Assembly: GCF_000003815.2 (NCBI RefSeq)
Contig: NC_049991.1
Coordinates: 8,758,998-8,822,997 of the forward strand
Reading direction: 5' to 3'
Origin: Branchiostoma floridae
Taxonomy: Eukaryota > Chordata > Leptocardii > Amphioxiformes > Branchiostomatidae
DNA: 64,000 nucleotides
The position numbers and the translations under genes are program-made. Below the pieces are notes generated by a model, which saw only the letters and a program-made list of their open reading frames with translations, was not told the origin of the DNA and did no database searches. The stretch's first letter is position 1; every line of letters starts with the position of its first letter. Of this stretch, positions 36,601-48,516 are shown piece after piece.

Positions 36601-36924
36601 AAAATATCTGTCTGGTGACTCATGATCAGGTCTGTTTGGTTTAAATTTTGTATACATTTACTATCTTTTTTTTCACTGATTTGTAGAGACCCTGTGTGGG
36701 ATAAGGACATTACTAATCCAATGTATAGGTCTATATCACAACAGTTATTAAAAACATTGTTAATATGCTGATCCATTGATAACTTTATTGTCTGAGAATG
36801 TCTTCTTAAGTTGGACATATACGGTAAGGAAATGACGAGAATTATGATACCCGGTAGATGCAGCATAATTTAATGTATAATGACTTTTGTTACAGTGCCA
36901 AATACGTTATAGCCCATGAAAACT

Positions 36925-37138
36925 AGCAGCATCTATTGTTATGATTAGTATTATTGTTTACATCAGTTTCATTACCATTGTTATTTAATCATTTCATTTA
37001 TTGCTGTCTATTTATGTTTGCCTATGTTTGTGATGAATATGTTTAATTTCTTTTTATGTAACACGCAGGGCTCCACTGAAAAGCAGTGCAAGAGCACTGA
37101 GCTTGGACCACCCTGGATAAAGATTACAGAAATAAAAT
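36925..37138 (+). mobile_element. LINE 3'-end insertion in unit D
   Basis: The orthologous copy of the insertion at 24290-24504, with the same edges and the same aaaact duplication. Confidence 0.65.
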
Positions 37139-37505
37139 AAAACTACATTTGATAAATGTAACATTTTTGTCACACTTTGGACTAGAATCTAAAATATGAT
37201 GCTGATACAAACTATTGCTATTATAGTACATATTGATATATACATGTGTTAGGTAATATCAAGACACAATAAAGCTAGACATTCTACGGTCCTTTTTACA
37301 CAGCTTTTTTATGTATTTTTGAAATATAGCTTTTATGTACAGGCTATGTAAGTCAACACCAAACCACATATGTAATATCAATCATTGCAATCCATCCAAA
37401 TATCATTAGCTCTGTGCTAATCAATCTAGTCACAAATACATAGCATCTACAATGTAAGCTTCAAACACATGCTACTAAATCATAACTTTCATATACATCT
37501 ATAGG

Positions 37506-38612
37506 TTACATCTGATGAAGACTAATGTCATCAGCACCAACTCTATCATCTCCTTCGTAAGGGCTGCCAGACCTGAACTTCCTGATTATCAATGATATCA
37601 AGACAACGATTGATACCGATATCATTACTGCAATGTGACGGACTCTGACCTGCGGTTCTTTGTTGTCTATTTGGTGGGTTGCAGTAGACCTTGTGGTGTT
37701 ACAATACCCTGTAAAAACTTTGGTTGCAGTAGATGAAGGGGATCGTTGGGGTTTACTTCGAGGCAAAGTCGTACTTCCATAGTACGCCACTTCGAGTTTC
37801 CCAAGAACTTTAGCAGTAGCTTCTTTCCTTTGAGTCTGTCTTGGCTGAAGCTCGGACATCTTAGAAGTTGTGGAGACCAGTTTCTCATCTCTGCAAGCTC
37901 TGAGATACTGCGAGACGTTCCACAAGGGTAGACCTTTCAGGTGATTTGGTCTGGCGCAAACCATGCCATCGGTTTCAACGGCACCGAATATACAGGTGTC
38001 ACACTGCACACAGGTTGTCAGAGGGCTCTTCTTTGTGTTCATGGTTTCATGCCAGCATTTGAGTCTGGTGATTAGCCACAACATTGCGCAGTCACAGCGA
38101 AACGGGTTGTTCGCAAACTTGGCAATACTCAACATGGGGAAACCGAGCTCTTTATAGGAGAAGGAGGGAAGTTTATTGTTTGCCACGCCCACAAACCTCA
38201 GATGTGGGAGGTCCTTGATGACCGCACCCACATTCACGTGCACAAGTCTGTTGTAATCCAACTTAAGGTACAGCAAAGCCGGCAAGTTTCGAAGTAAAAG
38301 CCACTCAACCGTTTCCATACGGTTCCATCGCACGTTCAGTGAAGTAAGGTTCTTTAGCACCGGGATTTCGCGAAGATTCTTGATGCAGTTGAAGGAAATG
38401 TCCAGCGTGATCGTATCTGACGGTAGCCCCTCAGGTATCGCAGTGTACCTGTTGTGAAGGTCCTTGTGGATACAAATGATGTATACCTGTGAGGTTGACG
38501 TGGTGGCCTCGTCTGGTATGTTTGAAACAAAACAGCCCAGTGGCAAGGCGCGGTCTTCCGTTGAAACAAGTCCCAAATATGAGACGATAGTAATAAGTGC
38601 GAAGTATTTCAT
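37506..38612 (-). CDS. Single-exon LRR type-I membrane protein, copy 4
   Basis: 368-aa paralogue with signal peptide (MKYFALITIVSYLGLVSTED), five LRRs, CDC-type cap, stalk, transmembrane helix and a tail ending HQM. The frame extends upstream to 38654 only through a GTG, so the conserved ATG at 38612 is used. The segment right after the signal peptide (GCFVSNIPDEATTSTSQVYI) differs sharply from the other copies and is two residues longer. The LRR domain is nearly identical to theirs. The N-terminal side resembles copy 1 (PLGC, HKDLHNRYT) and the C-terminal side resembles copy 2 (TSKMSEL, KLEVAYYG, HQM). Function is unknown. Confidence 0.85.
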   Translation of the reverse strand: MKYFALITIVSYLGLVSTEDRALPLGCFVSNIPDEATTSTSQVYIICIHKDLHNRYTAIPEGLPSDTITLDISFNCIKNLREIPVLKNLTSLNVRWNRMETVEWLLLRNLPALLYLKLDYNRLVHVNVGAVIKDLPHLRFVGVANNKLPSFSYKELGFPMLSIAKFANNPFRCDCAMLWLITRLKCWHETMNTKKSPLTTCVQCDTCIFGAVETDGMVCARPNHLKGLPLWNVSQYLRACRDEKLVSTTSKMSELQPRQTQRKEATAKVLGKLEVAYYGSTTLPRSKPQRSPSSTATKVFTGYCNTTRSTATHQIDNKEPQVRVRHIAVMISVSIVVLISLIIRKFRSGSPYEGDDRVGADDISLHQM

Positions 38613-39899
38613 TGTCAGGATTGTGGTACCGACACACTCCAAGTATGTTACCACACTAGTATTTCTGTATACGTAATAACAAGGAGGTTGGTAATAACTG
38701 ACCTGTTGGTTCTTTAGTCCTCGAAATAAGTTTACCTTTTACACAATGCTTGGCACGGACATATGGAGTACGCTGTAAGTGGATAGCAGTCTTGAATCTA
38801 ACATGTCTACCTGCTGCACAGAATGTGACAGACACTCAGCTCGGGGCAGGCAGACGTATGGGGTCATTAGCCTTGGAATATTCAACAATGTTTTTTTTAG
38901 TACTAGTATATTTCACCACATGGCGTGATTCTCCATTCATACATGTATCCAGAACACACATGCAATACCAATGACGTTGTATCAAGGAGGTTATATACTG
39001 AGCGTTGTAAAAGCAAAAGTAAAAAATAAGGGCCACCTATCTGCTTGGATGTACCAGAAGAAGACCACACCAACAAAAACACCATCCTATCCTATAGGGG
39101 AAACATTTATTGAAAGACGCTACCTAGGAGACCAGACACTGCACGCCTAATTACATTACGTGTTGCACGAGCCTCCCCGCCTTACTCATTCGACTGGACC
39201 TTCTCCAAAACCAAACAATAAAATAACTCACTAATATATCGACTTAGAAACTGTAGAACTGGTTGAAAGTACTACAATTTCGTTGTTGTTGTTATAGTAT
39301 ACTAGTAACAAACAGGTAGTTGAACTATGATTGTCATTATGCATATTCATGAGGTTTCCACACAATGAGGTCATTAACATATTACTCGACAATCGTTGAC
39401 AGGTGCAAACAGGTGAGAGAAAAATAATGATACAATTTCAAGTTCACAAATACCGCAATTTAAAACCAATTTGAACTACAAGAAAGGTGCGTGGACGACA
39501 AAAATCGACCATGTCGTGTGTCATACAACAGTAGTAAACAATTTGTCGATCCTTTTGTTGGTGACGTCATGAGCGGAATTTCGGTCTTGTTAAATTTTGC
39601 CACGGCGAGAAATCGTTTTCTTTCAAAAGCGGTGCAAGCGGTGACCAACTATTGGTACTCTGGTTTCCCTTCAGTACCCACGTACAAATCTTTCGCCTTT
39701 TACTAAAGATTTCCGTGGAGGGGAACAATCAATGAGTCTATAACTCAATTTTTCCCTGCCCTGTCCCGACCAGGGCTCCTAATAAACCAAAGAAGTTCGC
39801 ATACACTGATTCTCAGCACTGTGCATTCCAGCGATGTTAGTATTACGTATTTCTTACACACAGCAACAGTGCCGATATGTTACCTTCCTCATGACAGTT

Positions 39900-40306
39900 G
39901 CTAAGGGGTTGGTACCGGTACGGTGTACCAGTACAAAACCGTTTTTTTCTTATTGGACCGTTCCGGAAAAAACGGACCTGAAATGATTCGGTGGAACCGG
40001 ATGGTGGACCTATTGGAAAATGAACAAATTATTTGACCAGGCATTCGCATGTTTGGGGGCTTAGTTATTTTTACTAAGTTCTACAGTCAATTGTACAGAG
40101 CCAGTTTAGCCTTGTAGGATTTCAAAACGCCAGTGGGAGTTGAATACGCCACAAAACAGATTTCTTTGCAGCGAAATGTACCATTGTTTTTAGTATCGTC
40201 CATTCACAAGTTTTACACACTAAATCGGATGCATTTTCAGGTCCGGACCTGGACCTGATCCTCCGGACCTGGTGCTGCATTTTCTATATCGGTACCCTAC
40301 CCTAGT
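39900..40306. mobile_element. hAT-like MITE (taggggtgggta family), copy 4
   Basis: It begins gctaaggggttggtaccgg and ends atatcggtaccctacccta, with the family interior. It occupies the same junction as copy 2 in unit B and is followed directly by a truncated extra spacer. Confidence 0.6.
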
Positions 40307-41010
40307 CATTATGCATATTCATGAGGTGCCCATACAATGAAAAGGTCATTAACATATTTCCCGACAATCCCACACAGGTGCAAAATAGGTGAAAGAAAAA
40401 CAATGATACAATTTCAAGTTTACAAATACCGCAATGTAACGTTAAAACCAGATTGGAATGTAAGAAAGGTGTGTGGGCGAAAAAAAAATTGACCATGTCG
40501 TGTGTATACAACAGTAGTAAACAATTTGTCGATCCTTTTGGTGGTGACGTCATGAGCGGAATTTCGGTCTTGTAATTTTGCCACAGTGAGAAATCGTTTT
40601 CTTTCAAAAGCGATGCAAGCGGTGACCAACTATCGGTACTCTGGTTTCCCTTCAGTACCCACGTACAAATCTTTCGCCTTTTACTAAAGATTTCCGTGGA
40701 GGGGAACAGTCAATGAGTCTATAACTCAATTTTTCCCTGCCCTGTCCCGACCAGGGCTCCTAATAAACCAAAGAAGTTCGCGCATACACTGATTGTCAGC
40801 ACTGTGCATTCCTGACGTTAGCATTACATAACGTTATACCTTACACATGGAGTCCTCGGCGGCGGGAATGTACTGACCAATCCTACTTTGCACCGCTACA
40901 GTGTAAAGAATGAGGTCCCAAGCGCTTTATCAGCAAAATCATACCGTGAATACCGTGAATACACTTACCTATTCAAAAGTATTGAAAAGTATCCTAGAAA
41001 AAGTTTATTT
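40307..41010. repeat. Truncated fifth spacer copy (unit E)
   Basis: From catattcatgaggtg to the gcaccgctacagtgtaaagaa motif this matches the second half of the spacers in units A-D. It lacks any LRR gene or TBL3 tail. The 5' part was probably lost or never duplicated. Confidence 0.65.
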
Positions 41011-41019
41011 ACAACTCGT

Positions 41020-41320
41020 GTGTTTTTCGCTCTTCGAAAGATGTCGCTTCAACGCAACATTCGATTCCGTTGAACGTGGCACTGTGGGAAAAACAGCCTA
41101 CATGAGCACGTCTGACTGGCATGAGGTCCATGACAATTTCCTTCAGTGTGGTGTATGTGTGACGTATGTGTGCGCATCTGGAAGAGAGATGTACTGGTGT
41201 AATACAGAAACTAGTGTAAAAGCTTGGCGTGGAACGATGCAACGTTTCATATCATGACCGGGTCGACGTCAATACGCGCGTTTTGGGAGTCAACTCAGTG
41301 GAGTCCATTCGGAACTGTAG
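41020..41320 (+). repeat. Diverged remnant related to the large repeat blocks
   Basis: gatgtcgcttcaacgcaaca at 41040 matches the first module of the blocks at 27803 and 47457. gcagaaact-like sequence and gcgttttgggagtcaactcag at 41205-41300 match their 3' ends. The minisatellite and everything between are missing. Confidence 0.5.
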
Positions 41321-42669
41321 GTAACTTCTAGGCACTCAAGTGATCTTTTCCCGGGGCTGACTTAAGTAAGCTCGAGAGATGAATCTAGTCGCTCAGCGGG
41401 AAGTCCACATCACATTTTGTGTGTGTCAATCAACGGTCAACCCCCGGAGAGTTGTGCGCTTTTGGAAGACGACAAATTCAACAAGGAAGTCAAAATCGCA
41501 ACGGGCATTCCAATTTACTACAATATTCATTTATCTATTTATAACAAGATGTCTTGTTATGACACCATGCATAGACGTACATCACAGTTTTACCATTACC
41601 AACGTATGCATGGAGTTCCTCACAAGAACCACGTGACTACAAACGTAGACTACTGTCATCTGTGCCCGGTAATTAACACGTGGTGGCGATGTAAGCGTAC
41701 TAAACTAAATACTATGAAATGATAGTTTTTGTCAGTTAATGCTATCCAGTAGACGATAACAACATCAGAAGCAGATTAAGTACATCTGAATAGATACTCA
41801 AGTTATCAACAAGTGAACAAGATTTATTTGTAAACAGTCAAACAAACTAACAAAACTGCAGGCACAACATCGTCTTTCAAACAAACCGTTTTTGAACCCT
41901 CATTTAACTGTACATGTTGCAAAGGGGCTTGCACAGGAATGTTGTCATCTTTTCTTAGGTAATTAAGGAAACCCTTTGTCGAGAAAAATATCTCATATCA
42001 ATTCTAGATACATTTTCCTACAAAAAGCACTAAATAAGCACCAGCACATTGTCTAGAAATCTAGAAAGCGGGTCACTTCAACGAGTTTCCCACAAACGGC
42101 AATACTGTTAAAAATGAATGTAACTTCTTACCATAGTTATCGCGAAGAAAGTCAGTATTTATACAGTCAATCACAAGTAAGATCATTTTCAGATTTCCCT
42201 GTACACAGACCTATATTTTCCACATGCCATATGTCCAACTCCTATGAAGGTCATTTACACAATGCACCCCAAACGTTAGATCAAACCATTCATACTACAT
42301 GTAATATATGAGTCCATATAACTGAAGTCAAGGTCCTCATCGACTCCCGATGGACGAACATCATACCTTTATTAAAATGTTGGAAGTTGCTAGTCGATTA
42401 TGATTATTTGATAATGTAAAATTCTGGTATGTGGCAGAACTTGTTGATATGTGTAGACTGATGACATGTCTACTAGAACTGTTGCAAAATATTTCCCATG
42501 CATACTAGTACTATGTACTTTTTGCAACTGTTGCACAGAAAGTACAGTGGTACCATTGCCATGGAGAGCACTTTTAAAACAAACTCTAAGCTATACGAAC
42601 CCAGTTACCACTCAGTTTGCTGAGCAAACCCCGTGAAAAAAATAACGAAATGCCAGTAGACGTGTGGTT
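41321..42669. other. Intergenic stretch
   Basis: No gene is recognised. An open stretch at about 41420-41720 reads ALLEDDKFNKEVKIATGIPI and later HLCPVINTWWRCKRTKL with several Cys and Trp residues. It has no ATG and no supporting splice sites, and could be a scrap of an old exon. The remainder is AT-rich and featureless. Confidence 0.5.
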
Positions 42670-45547
42670 TCAAGGTGCACATGCCACTAGGTCGGTATGG
42701 TAAGACCCACCAACTGTCGCATTATAGCTGACCAAAGCTCCCGATTCGATTGCGTAAAGTTTATTCTCGCGAGAATTGAACGAGAAGTAGCGTCGGCTTT
42801 TCACAGGCAAACAGTACCAAGCTTGTGTTGTGTCTTTCTGCTTAGTGGTTAGATCCAGAATAAGAGTCGCTCGCGCACCCATTATGGAAGTTCCATACAT
42901 TCGGCTGCCTGTGCTATCTGGGACAATACTATAAAATTTCCCACATGCAATGAACGGGGGAATGTTTGAACCCAGGTGTGAACCGGGAATTGTGTATTCT
43001 GTATCTATGATATCTTCTACCCCAAGATGGTTTGCGTTTAGCTTAGTAAGATGAATTAAACCGTTATTACTACCAATGGCCCACACACTACGGTCATCGA
43101 CAGCAAGGTAGACGTAAGTCGGGCCGTCGACCCAATGGGAGAGCTGAATAGTTGGGAGAGACTGGAGTGCAGTAAAAGCCCTGAGGCCCAAATCGTACCT
43201 GACTATCTGTGCTTTTTCATTGCTACAGTCATAACTATACGACATGCAATCAGGGAACCGCTGATAGTAAAGGCAGTTGTTGTAGATAACGTGACCGTGC
43301 CCCCACCACGCCATCCCACCGCTGCCTGCCGACCCAGGTAGGCGGTATGTGGTCACGACGTTTCCCACAGCGAAGTCGTCCATCGTCCGGTACTCCTCGA
43401 TCGTGTTGCCACTGTATTTCGGCAGGTACCAGGCTTTCTCGGTGTTGTCAGATGAGGAAGAATGGTCCCGCAGGAGAACTCCGTTGTCTCCGATGGCTCG
43501 GATCGTCTGTCTTCCTGAGAAAGATGTTACCGGCCCCTGACAGGCCAGGGCTGGGTCTACAAAAGATTGAACGTAGATTTATTATTTCTATGCACCAATC
43601 ATGTTGACATGTAAGTTAGTTTCCTTACAATATTTGGCATTGATTATTAAAGTCGCAATGCCACTTGGTTTAACAGGAAAAGGGCGTGCAATCAGACTAT
43701 GAACATTCTCTGTTGAGCTAAGACGGCCCAGGCACGCTCGATTTGTGTCCGAGTTCGGGCGCGTGTTCCCTTGTCCAGCCGAATTCGAACGCGTGTTCTA
43801 TGATGTTCCAATACGTAATTCGAACCGAACGCGCGTTCGAACCTGTAGTTATTTGCAACTTTTCAACGTAAACAGGCGCCGTAAGGACCCTTTATCCTTG
43901 GTCGGTGTCTGTGCGGTCAAGTTATGACATTTACGGCTTAAGTCCCAGCTCAAAATAAGAGCACTGATCTTTTTTGTACTCAAGATTTACCTATTATCCC
44001 TTTCTTATCAAAATTGTCCGCGGCTATTTTGTTTAATCATTTTATGTTTTTGACTATGGTGCATTTTCAACGAAAAATTGAAAAAAAAAAGGTCATTTCT
44101 GATGTTTTCGGCCCCAAAAAAACAATATAATCCTAATTTAAAACAAAATAGCCGCGGATAAAAATGATAAGTTTAAGGTTGGCTTTCATCCTTTAGAATA
44201 TCATAATTTAAAGTCTTGTTTCCAGCTGGGACTAGACTCATGAAATAAACAACACTTTTTTTAACCAAAATGTTTATTTCTAACCCAAAATCCGGCATGT
44301 ACAAAAAAAATCACAAGTATTCAATGTGTTTAAAGTAGTACTAAAACTGTGTGAAGTTTCATCGTAGTGCGACCGAGCAATCAAAAGTTACGATCGATGT
44401 ATAGAATACTACTTTATTCCAGGCCATGGGCCGTCTTAAGCCAACAGAGTTTGCCTATAATTGAACAAAAAATGGACTTTCCAGTAATTGTCAACTAGTT
44501 TTTTTGTAAGGTTATGTTTTGGTTTGTGGGTGGATTCTTTCATACGAAGGGTGAATAGATTTTTATACTCGTTGGTATATAAGGCATGATAACTAAGTAA
44601 CTCACGCCAAGATTCACATATGAAAATGCCTATATATGCTTCATTACAAAATTGTACCTTCTGTCGGCGTGGTTGTTGTCGTCATGCAAAGCGTAGTAGA
44701 CTGTTGAAGCCCAGTTGTAAAATTTTGGATACTCTGTTTTGTTTGATGCAGCAGCTCCTGTGTGGGTTCTGTCATAGAAATAACCGTGTAATTAAAACAA
44801 TTCACTGCCTGACATTACTTCATTAGCAGTTATTCTTACCTATAGCTAATGGAACATTAACATCAATAACCGCAATATACTGCATAGGACTCAAAACAAT
44901 ACATAAACCACCCTTCCACCCTGAGAGACAATTTCCCTAGTGTATCTCACGTCCAGCACGGGTACCACAAATAATGACAAATAATGATTTACTTGAAACT
45001 CTATAACATAAAGCCAGTGTTGTTCAAAGTCGAGAAGGTTTACAATTGACTTGAATTACATATACCACACCACAGAAGTTCTAGATAGATACTAGTGGAT
45101 ACCACTGTTTAAGACTACAGATATCAAATAACGTTTCAAAGACGACAATTTCGACAACCGTGTAGAAATTCAATTAAGAAAAGTTGTAGATAGATTTGTT
45201 TTGAGACTCAAAGACGTAAATCTTCATACAAAGATGACAATATTTCTCTAATAAAAGACAGTTTTCTACATATCTACGTTTTAAACATTACGGAAAACTG
45301 ACCAAATTTCTTAAGGTCCGGATCTACATTGCATGAGTTCACCCGTACCTATTTTCTCTGAAAGTTGGTTCACGGCAATTTTCAGCTGCTCCACCTCTGA
45401 TTGGAGAGCACTGTCGTCCTCACGGCTGACCTTACACACGCATTTGTCGTCTGGCGGTGGTTTAAAGATCGGCTGGGCAGAGGACAGGCACACTAACGTC
45501 ACAACCAACGTTAAGGCACAAGGAAAACGGTGCTGCGGGTGCGCCAT
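42670..45547 (-). CDS. Secreted olfactomedin-domain protein (3 exons)
   Basis: Exons on the minus strand: 45547-45349, 44768-44658, 43556-42670. Phases are 1 and 1, and the sum is 1197 nt (398 aa). The start is the ATG of MAHPQHRFPCALTLVVTLVC, a good signal peptide; the frame extends further upstream only through a GTG. After a Cys-containing stretch (DDKCVCKV) comes a short heptad-like helix (LQSEVEQLKIAVNQLSEKI), then a Thr-rich linker (exon 2). The olfactomedin domain fills exon 3: LACQGPVTSFSGRQ, KAWYLPKYSGNTIEEY, GHGHVIYNNCLYYQ, IVRYDLG, YVYLAVDDRSVWAIG and YFSFNSRENKLYAIESGALV are typical strands. Such proteins are extracellular, often oligomerise through the N-terminal helix, and act in matrix or cell signalling. 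The subfamily (olfactomedin-like versus noelin or gliomedin) was not resolved. Confidence 0.88.
43716..44440. mobile_element. Nested foldback element in intron 2 of the olfactomedin gene
   Basis: Outer arms: ctaagacggcccagg at 43718 and, inverted, gggccgtcttaag at 44427-44439. Inner inverted pairs: taagtcccagctc (about 43939) against cagctgggacta (about 44224), and gtccgcggctattttgttt (about 44018) against aaacaaaatagccgcgga (about 44141). Near the left arm, ttcgaacgcgtgttc-like motifs repeat between 43745 and 43840. Several nested arms fit a large foldback DNA transposon; the class is unknown. Confidence 0.55.
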
Positions 45548-45657
45548 TGCGTCAATATGTTTTCTTGGCGATGAAGAAAATGCGGTGCAAGCTTTGCATA
45601 CAGTTAGTACGTCCACAAGGAAGTATTCCGCTCACAACTTGCAGCGTCATTCTTCCC

Positions 45658-45668
45658 TATTTATTTTA
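45658..45668 (-). promoter_or_regulatory. Candidate TATA-like box of the olfactomedin gene
   Basis: The minus strand reads taaaataaatag about 110 bp upstream of the ATG at 45547. This spacing allows a start site near 45630 and a short 5'UTR. It rests on motif and position only. Confidence 0.35.
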
Positions 45669-45780
45669 GGCTGTCTAGACGGGCTGAATTTCAGTGACTA
45701 TTGTGTCGCCCATATTGAACCCTTCACTATTGCTAGAGGTCATTGTCCTCCAGAGGAAATCTTATACTGCAGATTGTACG

Positions 45781-45874
45781 ACAGAGAGAGAGAGGGAGAG
45801 GGAGCGAGAGTGAGAGAGAGAGGGAGGGAGAAGGGAAGAGAGAGGGAGGGAGAGAGGAAGAGAGGGAGAGAGAT
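45781..45874. repeat. Purine (ga/gga)n simple repeat
   Basis: A polypurine tract of agagag and gggaga motifs about 95 bp long, upstream of the olfactomedin gene. It is non-coding. Confidence 0.9.
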
Positions 45875-47456
45875 TTAATGGGGGTTATATGGAGCAATAC
45901 CGGACCGACGCCGTTAACGTTGGGCACGTCTGCTTTCTCTCCTGAACAGACACCACGTGCGACAGCAGTCTGATTGCACCTGCATTGTCCCGGAGAACTC
46001 AGCCGAGGCAGCCGCGGGCGCGGACAAACAGCTCCGTTTGCCTCTCTGACAGCCCCTTGTGCTGTACACACATGGCTGCTGTCACCTGTCTTTGTATTTC
46101 CCGCGCTGTGATTGAACTGTGATGTTGACTTTATGTTTCGTCCTTTCGGTAAATATGACCAACAATGTCACTGCGAATTCAGAAAAAAAAAAAATACAAC
46201 ACCGTATGTGTACTAGGGGCTGAAAGTATGGATCATGATGCTCAGAGCTTAGCATGTATTTGTGATCAAGAGAAGTCATTTATCACTGCAGTGCCGCTGC
46301 GGGCACAGACTTTGAGGTTTAGGCTTCGAGCTTTAGGGATTCATTTCCGACAGATCTGTAGACGTCTTCAAACTTGTACACTGGCTTGTTTTTTTAATTT
46401 TTATTTACAGGCTGTTTGGTCCGTGACACTGTAGTGATTCAAGACCTGCAAACATTGTTGTTGAATACCGTGTTGGCGAGATTTGGTCCACCCACCTGTT
46501 GATTTGATGCAGTACCGATAGAATCCGCTAAGCACGCTGCTGCACCGCAGGTTATGGTTGGGATATGTTTGGGGTGAACCGTACCGCAGTACGGACAATT
46601 GGTTACTGTTCAAATGGAGTCTGATTTCCTTGAAGAGGACATGCACGTATAATGGATGTTAGACAGTGGCAAACACTTGCTGATTCCATAGGACTATTTC
46701 ATACCGTGACGGAAAGTTTAGGAAAGCACTTTTCGGTGTATCTCTCTTACCTTAAACAAAGTTGCCATACCCAAGCAGTAGTGTGTTCCCTAAATAAGCC
46801 ATTAATACATTAGAAGACACATAAAAATATGGATAATGAAATATCAATATAAAGAGGATGTCATAACAAATTTCCAATTAGGTTGAAAGAGAGATCAGAG
46901 AACAGTGATTAACGAGATAATTAAAATTTCATGCACGGACATACATCATGGAGGTAATTATCTTTATTTGTGCCATATTGTATACCTGGTCTAAATGCAA
47001 TAAGGTACAGTATACGTAAATGCAGTATACTGTTATATGCAAGACTACAGGTAAGATATACCAGCAGTTAGTATCATCATGATCCATTATCTTTCCAAAT
47101 ATTAAATATCGACAATTCGACATGCTTGAAAAACAGGAAAAGAAGGCGAGTTCTATACAGAGCAAATTATGTGTTATCTCCAACAGACAACCGTCTCTGA
47201 CACCATTGAAAATGTTAAATACGTAAAATACTTCGCTAAGGGCCATAAAAGGTAAGCAAAGTGAACGGATACTCACAAGCCCTTCTGGAGCCTAACCAAG
47301 CTGACCTACGTTTTGCTAACCTATTAACCTAATCCACATCCAGGCACAACTTCTGGCGTTATTCTGTCTAATCACAAGTACAAAAACAAACGGCATCGAA
47401 AACATAAACTCAATACATAATGACGGCGGTAAAGACCGTTCAGAAACGCTTTGGCC
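45875..47456. other. Intergenic stretch
   Basis: No gene, RNA or clear repeat is recognised. Open frames on both strands are short and unlike known proteins. Confidence 0.5.
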
Positions 47457-47851
47457 ATATGCTTCAACTTCGTTGTTCTATGACGTCCATTTGTTATATG
47501 ACGTAACAAGGAACATGACGTAACACAAAGAATGTCGAACATGACAACCAGTTTTGCTTGGCGCATTTCGAACGATGTCGCTCCGACGCAACATTCGATT
47601 CAACCTAGGAGCACAGCTATTTCCGGTCCTTCCTCTACAAATAGTAGGAGATTCACCTTCAGTTCTAGTCCAGGTGGTCAACTTTTGTACGAGAATATGA
47701 CCATCTTAAAAAACGTGACATGTGGAGGAAGAGGAGAATTTCGATCTTCAGTAGAAACTGTGTTTCGTGTGGAGAAAGAGGGCCATGACCGTCCGCCATC
47801 CCTCGAACTCAGTCAAGTCTCCGACCAGGTAGGAACTGTAGTTTGAGTTGA

Positions 47852-48008
47852 TTACTCTCCAAGCAGAGGTTAAGATCCGACTTTTTTTTAACGTTTTATA
47901 CGTCTTTATCGGGCTTTTTCGCCGCGAGACATCAACAAAATGGTACAAAATAGAAAGCCCGATAAAAGCGTCTAAAAAACAGTCGGAGCCTAACCTCTGC
48001 TTAAAGAG
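47852..48008. mobile_element. MULE-type foldback MITE, uninterrupted copy
   Basis: It runs from tactctccaagcagaggtta to cctaacctctgcttaaagagta, with inverted arms joined by about 25 bp around gccgcgagacatcaac. Same family as 2463-2673. It represents the empty site of the LINE insertion seen at 28283-28770. Confidence 0.7.
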
Positions 48009-48352
48009 TATGAGTCGATGGCCATCTCTGTTTTCTAGATCTGTGTGTATGCAGTGTACGTGTGTACTGTTACAGTAGCTGTACACCGCTTGTGACTTTT
48101 CATGGATTTATGAAGTCTTGCTCAGACGTTATCTACATTCAGTAAGGTTACCGCTTCTCTTGAAAGATTGTTCCACCAGGAAAACATGCTGTTGGTAAAG
48201 ACTGAAAATAGTACTGTTACTGAAGTTTCCTTTGTTTTGTTAGCTTGCTTCCCTCAATTGGCTATATTTTCTATTTCCCACATGGCATCATACTTTCCGC
48301 GAAGGCATTTAGATTCTAAGTGTTTACTGTAACACGCAATATTTGATATTTT

Positions 48353-48516
48353 ACTTGCCTGGGTACCATCCTCGTAGTAGTTCGCTCATATGTTCGCTTC
48401 TGCTACCCACAGAGAATAGCAAAGAAGCGACTGTGTATAGTGTAGTACAAAAGTGGGAGCGAGAAGTGACTGTATAGAATAGCGTCGAAGCAAACCCCTA
48501 TCCGGATGGTACTTGG
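48353..48516. mobile_element. Short MITE with gggtaccatcc inverted termini, copy 2
   Basis: The counterpart of 29196-29360, with gcctgggtaccatcc at the left and ggatggtacttgg at the right. Confidence 0.6.

Noticed and set aside
41379-41722. Overlapping 85- and 101-codon frames with Cys/Trp content
   Set aside because: The longer one lacks an ATG, there are no convincing splice sites, and no family is recognised. It is kept only as a note in the intergenic entry.
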